A DNA stretch of 64,000 nucleotides from Lysobacterales bacterium (GTDB lineage Bacteria; Pseudomonadota; Gammaproteobacteria; Xanthomonadales; SZUA-36), in the NCBI GenBank assembly GCA_014238945.1, contig JABAAB010000115.1, forward strand, positions 62,001 through 126,000. Reading direction: 5' to 3'. Below, in pieces: positions 35,760 through 44,488 of this stretch (within the stretch, counting starts at the first letter, position 1; each line of letters opens with the position of its first letter). Under the pieces are notes generated by a model, which did not search any database, was not told the DNA's origin, and saw nothing but the letters and a program-made list of their open reading frames with translations. Position numbers and translations under genes: made by a program.

Positions 35760-36917
35760 ATGTTGTATTGTAAATCCTATTCCTCCATGGCCGATATCCC
35801 CACAAAGGACTGGGATGGAATTTTCAACTCGGATAATCCGTTTATCAGGCACGCATTTCTGCTGGCCCTTGAGGAAAGTGCCTGTGTGGGGGAGGGTACG
35901 GGTTGGCAACCGCTGCACCTGCTGTTGTTTGACAATGAGCGCCCGGTTGCAGCCATGCCGCTCTATGCCAAGATGCATTCCTACGGAGAATTTGTGTTTG
36001 ACTGGGGCTGGGCCCAGGCCTACGCACGTCACGAGCTGGATTACTACCCCAAACTGGTCAGCGCTGTACCATTCAGTCCGGTCACCGGGCCACGCATCGG
36101 TGTGGCGACAGGAACCGACGCAGTGGAGGCTTTCCGGTGTCTGCTGGGCGCGGTAAGAAAACTGGCGGACGGGGGTGCATACTCGAGTTGGCATTTGCTT
36201 TTCCCCGACCGGGGCGGTATTCAAGTGGTGGAGGAGTCAAAGGAAGGTTCTGAATTGCTACATCGAGAGGCGGTACAGTTCCACTGGTTCAATCGCAATT
36301 ACAATAGCTTTGAAGATTTTCTCGCTGGCCTGCGCTCCTCTCGCAGGAAAAATCTGAAACGGGAACGACGAAAGGTCAGCGAACAGGGAGTGCGTGTACA
36401 GCGAAAAACCGGTGCTCAAATCAGCGACGAGGAATGGTTGGGTTTTTATCACTGCTATATCAATACCTACCGTAAACGCAGTGGTCACGACGGTTATCTT
36501 AACCTTGATTTTTTCGACCGGCTCAGGGATTGCCTGGCCGATAACCTGATGCTGGCGGTTGCCAGCAAAGGAGACGAAATAGTCGCCAGTTCCCTGTTCA
36601 TGTATGACAGCACAAGTCTCTATGGCCGCTATTGGGGCGCCCTGGAAGATGTCTCCTGCCTGCACTTTGAGACCTGTTTTTACCAGGGCATCGAATTTTG
36701 TATTGAACACGGATTGCAGCAGTTTGACCCCGGCACACAAGGTGAACACAAGTTGATGCGTGGTTTTGAACCACTGCGTACCGTTTCATGCCATTGGATC
36801 GCAGATGCCCGTTTCCGTTCAGCTATAGAAGATTTCCTCAAGCTGGAGCATCAAGATCTGGAAAATTATCAACGACAGGCAGAGGACTTTTTACCTTATC
36901 GGAAAGATGGTTTATAA
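35760..36917 (+). CDS. FemAB-like (GNAT-fold) acyltransferase family protein
   Basis: A 385-residue protein of the FemAB/peptidoglycan-crosslink-like group (PF04339), with 'LRSSRRKNLKRERRKVSEQG' (about 195-214), 'YINTYRKRSGHDGYLN' and 'FDPGTQGEHKLMRGFEP' (about 320-336), the pattern of the family's core. It has the GNAT-type fold. The family's exact substrate is unknown; a lipid- or amino-acid-acyl transfer has been proposed. Its 3' end overlaps the DUF3025 gene by six bases on the other strand. Confidence 0.8.
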   Translation: MLYCKSYSSMADIPTKDWDGIFNSDNPFIRHAFLLALEESACVGEGTGWQPLHLLLFDNERPVAAMPLYAKMHSYGEFVFDWGWAQAYARHELDYYPKLVSAVPFSPVTGPRIGVATGTDAVEAFRCLLGAVRKLADGGAYSSWHLLFPDRGGIQVVEESKEGSELLHREAVQFHWFNRNYNSFEDFLAGLRSSRRKNLKRERRKVSEQGVRVQRKTGAQISDEEWLGFYHCYINTYRKRSGHDGYLNLDFFDRLRDCLADNLMLAVASKGDEIVASSLFMYDSTSLYGRYWGALEDVSCLHFETCFYQGIEFCIEHGLQQFDPGTQGEHKLMRGFEPLRTVSCHWIADARFRSAIEDFLKLEHQDLENYQRQAEDFLPYRKDGL

Positions 36918-37748
36918 ACGCAACAGAGGTGTGGCGACCAGGTCCGCCGGCGGCAACCTGAATACCTGCAGATCTGCATAGAAGTTCTCATCGATTTTCT
37001 TTTCAGGCCACCATCCTGGAATACCCGCCAGTGGCAATGGTGACAGACATCGGGTACCTGATTGTAAACGCCCTGCGAGCAGGGCTTTGGCAATCCCTTT
37101 GTCGAGTTTGTCTATTTGCACCTTCCTGGGCAGATTCATCAACTCCGTGTCGACGCAAATCAGCAAAGCCTGGGCGGTCATGGATTTGTAGGGTTTTAAG
37201 TATTTTTCGAGTAGGGCATGGCCCGTGACAGCCAGCTGTATTTCACTCGCCCAACAGGTCCGGTCACGATGCGGCTGTTGCGTTTGAAAGGCCTCGTCCC
37301 AACGGCGCGCGGCAATGCTCCGCAGCAACTCGGGACGACTCGAATAAACCAGCACCCCACTCTCATCCAACAGGGTCAAGGCGTCACGCAGCTTACCCCG
37401 GTTGCCACCCGAATGGCTGCGTGCCGCTTCAAAATGCAATGTGTTCATGGCTGATTTGATGTGCGGAAAGCGAAACCAGACCAGCGCATTGAACAGGTCA
37501 TGCCAATTCTCCGGGCGAGTACTGACCAGGCCTGTGGTGTGGACCCGTTCCTCATAGCCACCCTCTGGTAAACCCGTGCTTGGGACAAACCGGATGAGGT
37601 GTCCGCTTCCGGAGCACAATTCTTCGCTCAATAAATCATTGAGCTGGTCACAGCCCGGGAAATCATTGCCCCGGAGCAAATCAAAAGCGGGGAGATAGTC
37701 CTGCCAGCAGGGCAATGAAGGATCAAAGTGTATGTTTGATAGCCTCAC
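36912..37748 (-). CDS. DUF3025-domain protein
   Basis: A DUF3025 protein: 'RPENWHDLFNALVWFRFPHIKSAMN', 'RDALTLLDESGVLVYSSRPELL', 'GHALLEKYLKPYKSMTAQALL' and 'LSPLPLAGIPGW' are hallmarks of the family, which is found in Gammaproteobacteria and Betaproteobacteria; function unknown. I start at GTG 37748 ('VRLSNIHFDPSLP'), where the family's conserved N-terminus begins; longer ORF starts lie inside fabH. It overlaps the 3' end of fabH by about 26 bases. Confidence 0.8.
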   Translation of the reverse strand: MRLSNIHFDPSLPCWQDYLPAFDLLRGNDFPGCDQLNDLLSEELCSGSGHLIRFVPSTGLPEGGYEERVHTTGLVSTRPENWHDLFNALVWFRFPHIKSAMNTLHFEAARSHSGGNRGKLRDALTLLDESGVLVYSSRPELLRSIAARRWDEAFQTQQPHRDRTCWASEIQLAVTGHALLEKYLKPYKSMTAQALLICVDTELMNLPRKVQIDKLDKGIAKALLAGRLQSGTRCLSPLPLAGIPGWWPEKKIDENFYADLQVFRLPPADLVATPLLRL

Positions 37749-38793
37749 CAAGAATTTCCAGCGCGGTCTGATCACAGGGTGGTAACTCAGCATCACTTTC
37801 AGACAAAGGTGTGGTTCTCTTCCCCCAACGGAGCAGACCTGCTGCACGGGTCAGTCCCGCGCCAAATGCTGCCAGTAAAATGCGGTCACCTGCCCGAACG
37901 CGCCCACCCTCCAGCGCTTCCGTCAGGGCGACCGGAATGGTTGCCGAGGAGGTATTGCCGTACATCTGAATATTCATCACGACTTTGGACATATCAACCG
38001 ACAGGTATTTTGCCAATGATTCAATGATGCGCCGATTCGCCTGGTGCGGGATGATCAGGTCGATATCATCGTTAACCAGACCCAGTTCACCCAATACAAT
38101 TCTGGTCTCTTTGGCCATACCCTTGACCGCCCGTCGAAAAATTTCGCGGCCATCAAACTGTATATCCAATACCCCATAGTTGTCCGCAAATCGATTTCCC
38201 GAGGTGCCAAATTCCGGAACCTGCAAGGCATCTGCCGCATCACCCTCACAACCCAGATGGGAGAACAATAGGCCGGATTCCTTGTCACTGGGTTCCAACA
38301 CAACTGCTCCCGCGCCGTCGCCAAACAGTACGGCGGAATCACGAAAGGACCAGTTGATAAACCAGGTCACGCGTTCGGAACCGATCACCAGGGCCTTTTT
38401 ATATGAACCTGAGCGGATCATGGCTGTTGCGACACTCAGGCTGTACACAAAACCACTGCAGCCGGCGTTGAGATCAAATACCGCAGCATTTACCGCGGCA
38501 ATCTTCCGTTGTACATGTGCGGCCGTACTGGGTATCACGGTGTCAGGGGTGCAGGTGGCCAGGATCAGCAGGTCAATTTCTTCGGGGCCGATATCGGCGG
38601 CTGCCATGGCACGTTGTGCGGCTACCGTCGCAAGGTCACTGCAGGGGACATGTGAAACGCGTCGTTCCCTGATGCCACTGCGGGTTCTGATCCATTCATC
38701 GGAGGTATCGACTACGCTGGATATCTGCTCATTGGTCAGGATCGCCGGGGGTACACATTTACCCCATCCCGTGATTGCAGCAAATTCAGACAT
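37723..38793 (-). CDS. fabH: Beta-ketoacyl-ACP synthase III-like enzyme
   Basis: A 356-residue KAS III condensing enzyme. The catalytic C112 is in 'DLNAGCSGFVYSL', the His in 'IPHQANRRI' and the Asn in 'NTSSATIPVAL'. It joins an acyl-CoA to malonyl-ACP. A C-terminal tail of about 30 residues after 'GAGLTRAAGLLRWGKR' is not in FabH of E. coli (317), and the genes around are not fatty-acid genes, so this may be a paralogue for a special acyl product. It overlaps DUF3025 downstream. Confidence 0.85.
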   Translation of the reverse strand: MSEFAAITGWGKCVPPAILTNEQISSVVDTSDEWIRTRSGIRERRVSHVPCSDLATVAAQRAMAAADIGPEEIDLLILATCTPDTVIPSTAAHVQRKIAAVNAAVFDLNAGCSGFVYSLSVATAMIRSGSYKKALVIGSERVTWFINWSFRDSAVLFGDGAGAVVLEPSDKESGLLFSHLGCEGDAADALQVPEFGTSGNRFADNYGVLDIQFDGREIFRRAVKGMAKETRIVLGELGLVNDDIDLIIPHQANRRIIESLAKYLSVDMSKVVMNIQMYGNTSSATIPVALTEALEGGRVRAGDRILLAAFGAGLTRAAGLLRWGKRTTPLSESDAELPPCDQTALEILGEAIKHTL

Positions 38794-38957
38794 GTACTGG
38801 TTTGTCCCTGGTGAATGTGTTGAGCAGACTATCAGTGATATTTGTAAAACTCAAACCCCTCCGACTCACTTTGACCAATGAAATTTGTTTCCGGGACTTG
38901 CCCAATTCAGTTGCTTGCTGCACTCTGCAATTCTGTAAGTAAATTGCGACCAGACAG

Positions 38958-40190
38958 ATGACCACGCAACTCCCACTGGAAGTCAGATTCCTGAAACGGT
39001 ACGCCCGGCAACTGCATGCGGCGGGTGTTCCCGCACACCAGTTTGAACTGATGATGCTGGCACTGGCTGACAGGCTTTGTTTCAGTTGCCAGGTGCTTTC
39101 CAGTCCGACGGCGATCTTTCTGTCCTTTCAGTACCGCGATGACGAGGAAGATCAACACCCGATACCGATGCAATTAATTCGTGTCAGTCCGCCCGGTATC
39201 AATATTGGAAATTCCTCCGGGTTGTATCGTCTTGGAAACGACCTGGTCGATGGCGTGCTCAAGCTCGAAGACGCTTATGCCAGGATGCGGGTCTGGAATC
39301 CAACACCCTTGTATCCGCCCTGGTTGCAGGTTCTTTGCTGGGGCCTTTCCGGGGGAGCAGTGGCTGTCATGTTGAGCAGTAGCTGGATCGGAATCCTGGC
39401 AGCAGCATTGACCGGTGCGATGCTGGGTGTATTGGTGACCCATTCGGGGCAAGTGCTGCGGGAGGGCGGTCTGGAAGCGCTGGCCGCATTGTTCAGTACC
39501 TTCATGGTATTTGCTTTGAACAGTCTGGTTCCGGGAATCAATGTCTACGTGGTCATCATGTCCAGTCTGATCGTGCTGATCCCTGGTCTGGGATTGGCGA
39601 TGGCGGTCACTGAACTTTCAACTGACCACCTGGCATCAGGATCCGCACGTCTGGCCGGCGCCCTTGTGACCCTGCTTAAGCTGGGTCTCGGTGTGCTCAT
39701 TGGAACCATCGCTGTACGTTGGGTAGGTTGGTCGGAAGAAACGGCAGCAGTGGGTAACCTGGCCTTGCCACCGGAATGGTTTCGCTGGTTTGCTCTGGTG
39801 ATCGCGGCTTTCAGCTTTGCGGTGCTGTTTTCCGTGAGGTTGAAGGATTTTCATATCGCCATGGCCGCAGCCATCATCAGCTATACGGTCTCACGCGTGG
39901 GCGTGGCTGCAGGGGGTCTGGAGTTTGGAGTTCTGCTTGCATCCATGACACTGGCGGTGCTGGCCAACGGATACGGCCGACTATACAAGCTTCCGGGGGC
40001 ATTGATCAGAGTGCCAGGTATCATATTACTGGTTCCCGGCACGGTCGGTTACAGTGGTGCAACGGCCTTGTTTTTGGAGGCAGGAGCAGGGCTCGGCGAT
40101 GCGGTTTTGATGGTCCTGAGACTGGTTATTTCCATGGTTGGTGGTCTGTTGTTTGGCAACACGCTGCTGTCACCGAGACGCGGACATTGA
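38958..40190 (+). CDS. Threonine/serine exporter (ThrE family)
   Basis: A 410-residue membrane protein. An N-terminal soluble domain (about 1-125, 'RYARQLHAAGVPAHQFELMMLALADRL') precedes about ten helices. It matches the ThrE/DUF1212 plus DUF3815 fusion, in which both halves export threonine and serine. 'VFALNSLVPGINVYVVIMSSLIVLIPGLGLAMAVTELS' and 'RVPGIILLVPGTVGYSG' are strongly conserved. It stands alone, divergent from fabH. Confidence 0.85.
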   Translation: MTTQLPLEVRFLKRYARQLHAAGVPAHQFELMMLALADRLCFSCQVLSSPTAIFLSFQYRDDEEDQHPIPMQLIRVSPPGINIGNSSGLYRLGNDLVDGVLKLEDAYARMRVWNPTPLYPPWLQVLCWGLSGGAVAVMLSSSWIGILAAALTGAMLGVLVTHSGQVLREGGLEALAALFSTFMVFALNSLVPGINVYVVIMSSLIVLIPGLGLAMAVTELSTDHLASGSARLAGALVTLLKLGLGVLIGTIAVRWVGWSEETAAVGNLALPPEWFRWFALVIAAFSFAVLFSVRLKDFHIAMAAAIISYTVSRVGVAAGGLEFGVLLASMTLAVLANGYGRLYKLPGALIRVPGIILLVPGTVGYSGATALFLEAGAGLGDAVLMVLRLVISMVGGLLFGNTLLSPRRGH

Positions 40191-40331
40191 CGGCCAGGAT
40201 CAGATCATCGTGACTTTCTCAACAAGGCAGTCGCGATCACGACAGCCCTGACCGATGGCGCTAAACTGTTGCTTGCCAGGTATTTGGGCCTATCGGATCT
40301 GCTGGGAAGGAACATCGGGGAGTACTAATTT

Positions 40332-41915
40332 ATGACTGCCAGGCAGGGTTTTGTTGTCATCAGTATTGGAATGCTGGGATTGATCGGCGTATGGATGAGC
40401 CACTGGTCATCGGCAGTATGGTTTCTATTACCCTGGTTGTGTCTTGTAGCGCTGGGCGTGTATGACATGACACAGCGTCAGCATACCATCCTGCGTCTTT
40501 ACCCGGTCAGCGGCCATTTCCGCTTCCTGTTTGAGTCTTTTCGCAAGGAGATTCAGCAATATTTTGTTGAATCAGATACCGATGGCAGACCCATCAACCG
40601 GGAGTTCAGGTCGCTGGTCTATCAGCGAGCAAAGGGGGTCCGGGATACACGTCCTTTTGGCACGGTGTTCGATGTCTATCGTGACGGTTGTGAATGGATC
40701 AATCATTCGTTGTCGCCCAGCCAGATTACAGATCATGATCCAAGAATCATCTTTGGCGAGCACAATTGTTCAAAGCCCTATGCAGCCTCGCCCCTGAATA
40801 TTTCTGCCATGAGCTACGGCGCGTTGAGTAAAAATGCCATCATGGCGTTGAACAAGGGTGCGAAGCTGGGTGGCTTTGCACACAATACCGGAGAGGGTGG
40901 TCTGAGCCCCTATCATCTGAAATATTCGGCAGACATCATCTGGCAGATTGGTACGGGTTATTTTGGTTGTAGAAATTCCGATGGTGAATTCGATGCCGAG
41001 TTGTTTGCTCAATCGGCCGGTCTGGATAGCGTCAGGATGATCGAAATAAAATTATCCCAGGGTGCCAAACCCGGTCATGGCGGGATCCTGCCGGCGGCCA
41101 AGCTGAGCGAGGAGATTGCGGCCATCCGCCAGGTACCACTGGGTGAGGACGTGGTATCGCCATCGGCACACACGGCCTTCAGTTCTCCACTTGGTCTGTT
41201 GCAGTTTGTGCTTCGTCTGCGTGATTTGTCCGATGGAAAACCGATCGGATTCAAATTGTGTATTGGCCGGAAAACCGAATTTCTTGCGATCTGCAAAGCC
41301 ATGATCGAATCCGGGATTACACCAGATTTCATCACAATTGATGGCTCGGAGGGCGGCACCGGTGCGGCACCTGTTGAATTGACCAACTCGGTAGGCACAC
41401 CGCTACGCGATGGACTGGTTTTTGTGCACCGGGCGCTGTTGGGTAGCGGTCTGCGGCTGCGGATCCGGTTGATTGCGGCCGGCAAGGTGATTTCGGCATT
41501 TCATGTGATCAGATTACTGGCATTGGGTGCTGATACCATCAACGCAGCCCGAGCCATGATGTTCGCATTGGGCTGCATCCAATCCCGAAGTTGTAATACG
41601 GACAAATGCCCCACCGGTGTGGCGACCCAGAACCCGGCGCGATACAAAGCCCTCGATATTGACCTCAAGGGTCAACGTGTTTACAACTATCACAAGGCGA
41701 TGATCGAAAACCTGGTGGAAGTATTGGCCGCCGCCGGACTGGAACGGCTCGAGGACCTGAGGCCACATCATATCCACCATCGAGTAGGTGGTACGATGGT
41801 AAAACATTACGATCAAATGTACCCGCCCATACCCGAGGGGTGTCTGTTGAATGATTCTTCTGTACCGGATGATTGGAAGGATGACTGGTCCAATGCCCGC
41901 TCAGATTGCTGGTAA
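40332..41915 (+). CDS. FMN-binding glutamate-synthase-family protein
   Basis: A 527-residue protein. Two N-terminal helices (about 8-52) precede a glutamate-synthase-like FMN barrel: 'ISAMSYGALSKNAIMALNKGAKLGGF', 'ISDF'-type strand ends, 'IEIKLSQGAKPGHGGILPA', 'TIDGSEGGTGAAPVELTNSVG' and 'ARAMMFALGCIQSRSCNTDKCPTGVATQNP', where the cysteines hold the 3Fe-4S cluster. No glutaminase domain is present. The family's partner and substrate are unknown; it may use ammonia or another amine. It precedes a short exported protein. Confidence 0.9.
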   Translation: MTARQGFVVISIGMLGLIGVWMSHWSSAVWFLLPWLCLVALGVYDMTQRQHTILRLYPVSGHFRFLFESFRKEIQQYFVESDTDGRPINREFRSLVYQRAKGVRDTRPFGTVFDVYRDGCEWINHSLSPSQITDHDPRIIFGEHNCSKPYAASPLNISAMSYGALSKNAIMALNKGAKLGGFAHNTGEGGLSPYHLKYSADIIWQIGTGYFGCRNSDGEFDAELFAQSAGLDSVRMIEIKLSQGAKPGHGGILPAAKLSEEIAAIRQVPLGEDVVSPSAHTAFSSPLGLLQFVLRLRDLSDGKPIGFKLCIGRKTEFLAICKAMIESGITPDFITIDGSEGGTGAAPVELTNSVGTPLRDGLVFVHRALLGSGLRLRIRLIAAGKVISAFHVIRLLALGADTINAARAMMFALGCIQSRSCNTDKCPTGVATQNPARYKALDIDLKGQRVYNYHKAMIENLVEVLAAAGLERLEDLRPHHIHHRVGGTMVKHYDQMYPPIPEGCLLNDSSVPDDWKDDWSNARSDCW

Positions 41916-41969
41916 TAACGGATGACTTTTGGCAGATTTAGAACTGAAACATTCATTTATACTGTGGCC

Positions 41970-42719
41970 ATGAACAAAAAATCGATATCTTTGTTTATTG
42001 CGCTGACATGCATTTTTCCGATAAATTCTCCGGCTGCCGACGAACCTGAGACCGCGGAAAGTGCGTTCATCACCGATGCACCAACAGCCGAAGAACTCGA
42101 GGGAGCAGAGCGGTCACCGTTGGTACTGGACACGGTCAGTGTTACCGGCCAGGCGATGGAATTCAAACAGGAAGTTGCAATGCGTATTGTGCGCCAGGCT
42201 TACAATTCACCACGCAGCGACCGGCATGAAGACATCGACAAGTGGGTGTGCTGGCTGGAAAAACCCACCGGGTCGAATTTTAACCGTCTCGGTTGTGCCC
42301 GCAATGGTGATATCTGGGCATTGCGGCCCGATCCTGGTGGTAATTTTGCCCGCTCCTTTGGTAAGGCGGGTTATGGTTCGATCATGGTCACTGAGCGACC
42401 GGTCAACCGGGCAAAACTGGAACGCGCACTACGGTCCCTTCCGGGGTCAGGCGATTTTGACCAGGAATTTTTGTCCATGGTGATGGCTGGCGGGCAGCCT
42501 CCGAGGGATATTCCCGATGACGATGAAATGGATCAGTTTGCACAGGCATGGCTCACCGTCGACAAACTGTTCAAGGCGGGTAAGTCCGAAGAACGGCAAA
42601 TTGCAGCTATTGATAATGAAGGCCTGACACTGAAACGATACAACCGCATAGCAGAGTTGGTTGAAATCTATCAAAGCATCGAAAATGAAATTGACCAGCG
42701 ACTGAAGAAATTTCGCTAG
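41970..42719 (+). CDS. Exported protein, unknown
   Basis: A protein of about 249 residues with a signal peptide ('KKSISLFIALTCIFPINSPAA'). The mature part is acidic and has two cysteines ('WVCWLEKPTG' and 'RLGCARNGD') that could form a disulfide. The C-terminal 60 residues look helical and charged. The start is taken at the ATG at 41970, whose signal peptide is good; an upstream ATG at 41922 adds 16 residues. No domain recognised. It starts 54 bases after the glutamate-synthase-like gene and could share its transcript. Confidence 0.6.
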   Translation: MNKKSISLFIALTCIFPINSPAADEPETAESAFITDAPTAEELEGAERSPLVLDTVSVTGQAMEFKQEVAMRIVRQAYNSPRSDRHEDIDKWVCWLEKPTGSNFNRLGCARNGDIWALRPDPGGNFARSFGKAGYGSIMVTERPVNRAKLERALRSLPGSGDFDQEFLSMVMAGGQPPRDIPDDDEMDQFAQAWLTVDKLFKAGKSEERQIAAIDNEGLTLKRYNRIAELVEIYQSIENEIDQRLKKFR

Positions 42720-42762
42720 AAATCATTGAATGGTTTGATGCTGGGGGTTTGTCAGCAACCGG

Positions 42763-43389
42763 TTAATAACCATAGTCAAATAATTCTATATCGCGGGCCC
42801 AGTGGGTGTTCACCAGTGCCTTGCTGTCATTGTCGTAGTAATCACGGTATGGTTTTCGCTGACCGACCTTTCTGAATGGCAGGGCCTGGTGGGGAATTTC
42901 AATGTGATCACACACCTTTTTCCAGTCATCATCCAGGTTTTCCATCTTACCCACAAAATTTGTCAGCAACCGACCCCTGCGGTCAGACAACATATTGACC
43001 TGGTATGCATCATGACGCGGAATTTGCATCTTGATAAACGCATGAAAGTCTTTCAGCCTGCTGACCCTGCCATGACGGCCGTGTTGGGGTCTGCTGAGTA
43101 AAAACTCATATTCTGAAACCAGTCTTTCCCATGGATTTCGTACAAAGGCAAATTTGAAATAATCGTCAAATTTTTCTACTGGCATCAGTGACCTTGCGGC
43201 CAGCAGCTTGTCGTGGGCGCGAAATACGTTTTTGCGATAATTTCGTTCAACATGCAAACGGCTTTTGAAATGTGCCAGTCGACTCGCCGGAACCGGGATA
43301 CAGTATGGACGCAGGCTGTCCCTCATGCTGGTACTGGCTACCTTGCGTATGCGCACAAATATGAATTGATGGCTATCAGAAATCAACAT
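42763..43389 (-). CDS. Sulfotransferase-family protein
   Basis: A 208-residue protein of the sulfotransferase family 2 (PF03567) type. 'FIFVRIRKVASTSMRDSL' holds the PAPS 5'-phosphate loop (about 9-26) and 'FAFVRNPWERLVSEYEFLL' the 3'-phosphate site (about 79-97). It probably sulfates a carbohydrate or related acceptor. Cytoplasmic; no membrane helix at the N-terminus, unlike animal Golgi relatives. Isolated from other polysaccharide genes. Confidence 0.85.
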   Translation of the reverse strand: MLISDSHQFIFVRIRKVASTSMRDSLRPYCIPVPASRLAHFKSRLHVERNYRKNVFRAHDKLLAARSLMPVEKFDDYFKFAFVRNPWERLVSEYEFLLSRPQHGRHGRVSRLKDFHAFIKMQIPRHDAYQVNMLSDRRGRLLTNFVGKMENLDDDWKKVCDHIEIPHQALPFRKVGQRKPYRDYYDNDSKALVNTHWARDIELFDYGY

Positions 43390-43589
43390 GGGCGCAGACT
43401 TTGGTTAGTCAGATCCTCGGTGGGAAGCGGTTTTATTATGCACCCTATCTGTGCCTGATGTGTACCCCTGGAACAGGCGGGTAGCGGCGGTATCCAGAAT
43501 GTCTGCAGCCGCTGCCCGGTTTCAGACTGCCTCTTGCCTGTGCCACCCCAACTGCCTGTACAGCCCATTTTTCAATCGATTTAAAGGAA

Positions 43590-44192
43590 CTATTTTCCTG
43601 TTGGAAGTTGGGTCACACCACGCACATCTGTTGACCTGATGCCACCGCTGCCGTCTTTGAGTACACGAAAATCACCACCAATGTTCTTTGCCCTGATGTC
43701 ACCGGAGGAATCCCGCTCCACTACGAAATCACCGTCAACGCGGGTGCCGTAAATATCACCGGAACTGTCCATAATTTCAAGCGCCAGGTGCTGTGGTACA
43801 TCAAGTTGCAAATCCAGCCAGGCGTAATTGCCGCCAAACAGACTGAAACCCGAATCGGTGTCCGGTAGTTTAACTTTGATTGTGGCTTGCTCACCTGTGC
43901 TGGTTAGCACTTCCGATGCGGCCAACCAGCTCTCTTTTGACGCACAGGCTTTGGCATAAATGACGGCCTCCTCAGAACCTGCTACGCCAGTGACCGTGAG
44001 ATCTCCCGCTGCGGCCAATATTTCCAGAGAATCACTATCGCTCAAATCCAGTGTCAGGTTGGTGTCTTTCTCGTACTTGCACCAATCGGCAGCGCTGTTG
44101 CCCGCAAGCATCCAGAGCAGAACACTGGCTGTAAGAAAGGCAAGCAACCGTGTGGGGATCCTGAAAAATTGTGTCATGGGGTTTCTCCTCAT
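43590..44192 (-). CDS. Exported DUF4097-like beta-strand-repeat protein
   Basis: A 200-residue protein with a signal peptide ('LLAFLTASVLLWMLAGNSAA'), then a parallel beta-repeat series: 'LEIMDSSGDIYGTRVDGDFVVERDSSGDIRAKNIGGDFRVLKDGSGGIRSTDVRG' pattern elements (quoted in pieces as SSGDI and DGSGGI), typical of the DUF4097 'putative adhesin' family. Two Cys in the first half. It ends directly after the repeats, shorter than many relatives. Periplasmic or outer-membrane location is inferred; function unknown. Confidence 0.7.
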   Translation of the reverse strand: MRRNPMTQFFRIPTRLLAFLTASVLLWMLAGNSAADWCKYEKDTNLTLDLSDSDSLEILAAAGDLTVTGVAGSEEAVIYAKACASKESWLAASEVLTSTGEQATIKVKLPDTDSGFSLFGGNYAWLDLQLDVPQHLALEIMDSSGDIYGTRVDGDFVVERDSSGDIRAKNIGGDFRVLKDGSGGIRSTDVRGVTQLPTGK

Positions 44193-44488
44193 TCCTGATT
44201 GTGTTCCAAGCGGTTAATGCAATAATGAGGCCAGATACCGGGGTGTTCCCGATTTCCCCTCCACTCACGCCAAACTGCTATATAATCTGTGGAATAAGTT
44301 GCTATCCGCCTGGCAATCATTATCTTCGCTAACGCTTGCAGCTTGATGGATGTTGGTGGTTTTCGCCAAAATACGGATTTTTACCAAAAGAATTCAACCA
44401 GAGTTACAAACTTCCGATGCTTTGGGTAATATCCATCGGATGCGTATGTCCGCCAACAGTAACGGGAACTCTTGATTCAAGGTCGTCA
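44193..44488. other. Gene-free stretch before SGNH hydrolase
   Basis: About 300 bases between the DUF4097-like protein start and the SGNH hydrolase start at 44489. A longer in-frame start at 44336 adds 51 residues that do not look like a signal peptide or a domain. I see no other gene. It should hold both promoters. Confidence 0.4.
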
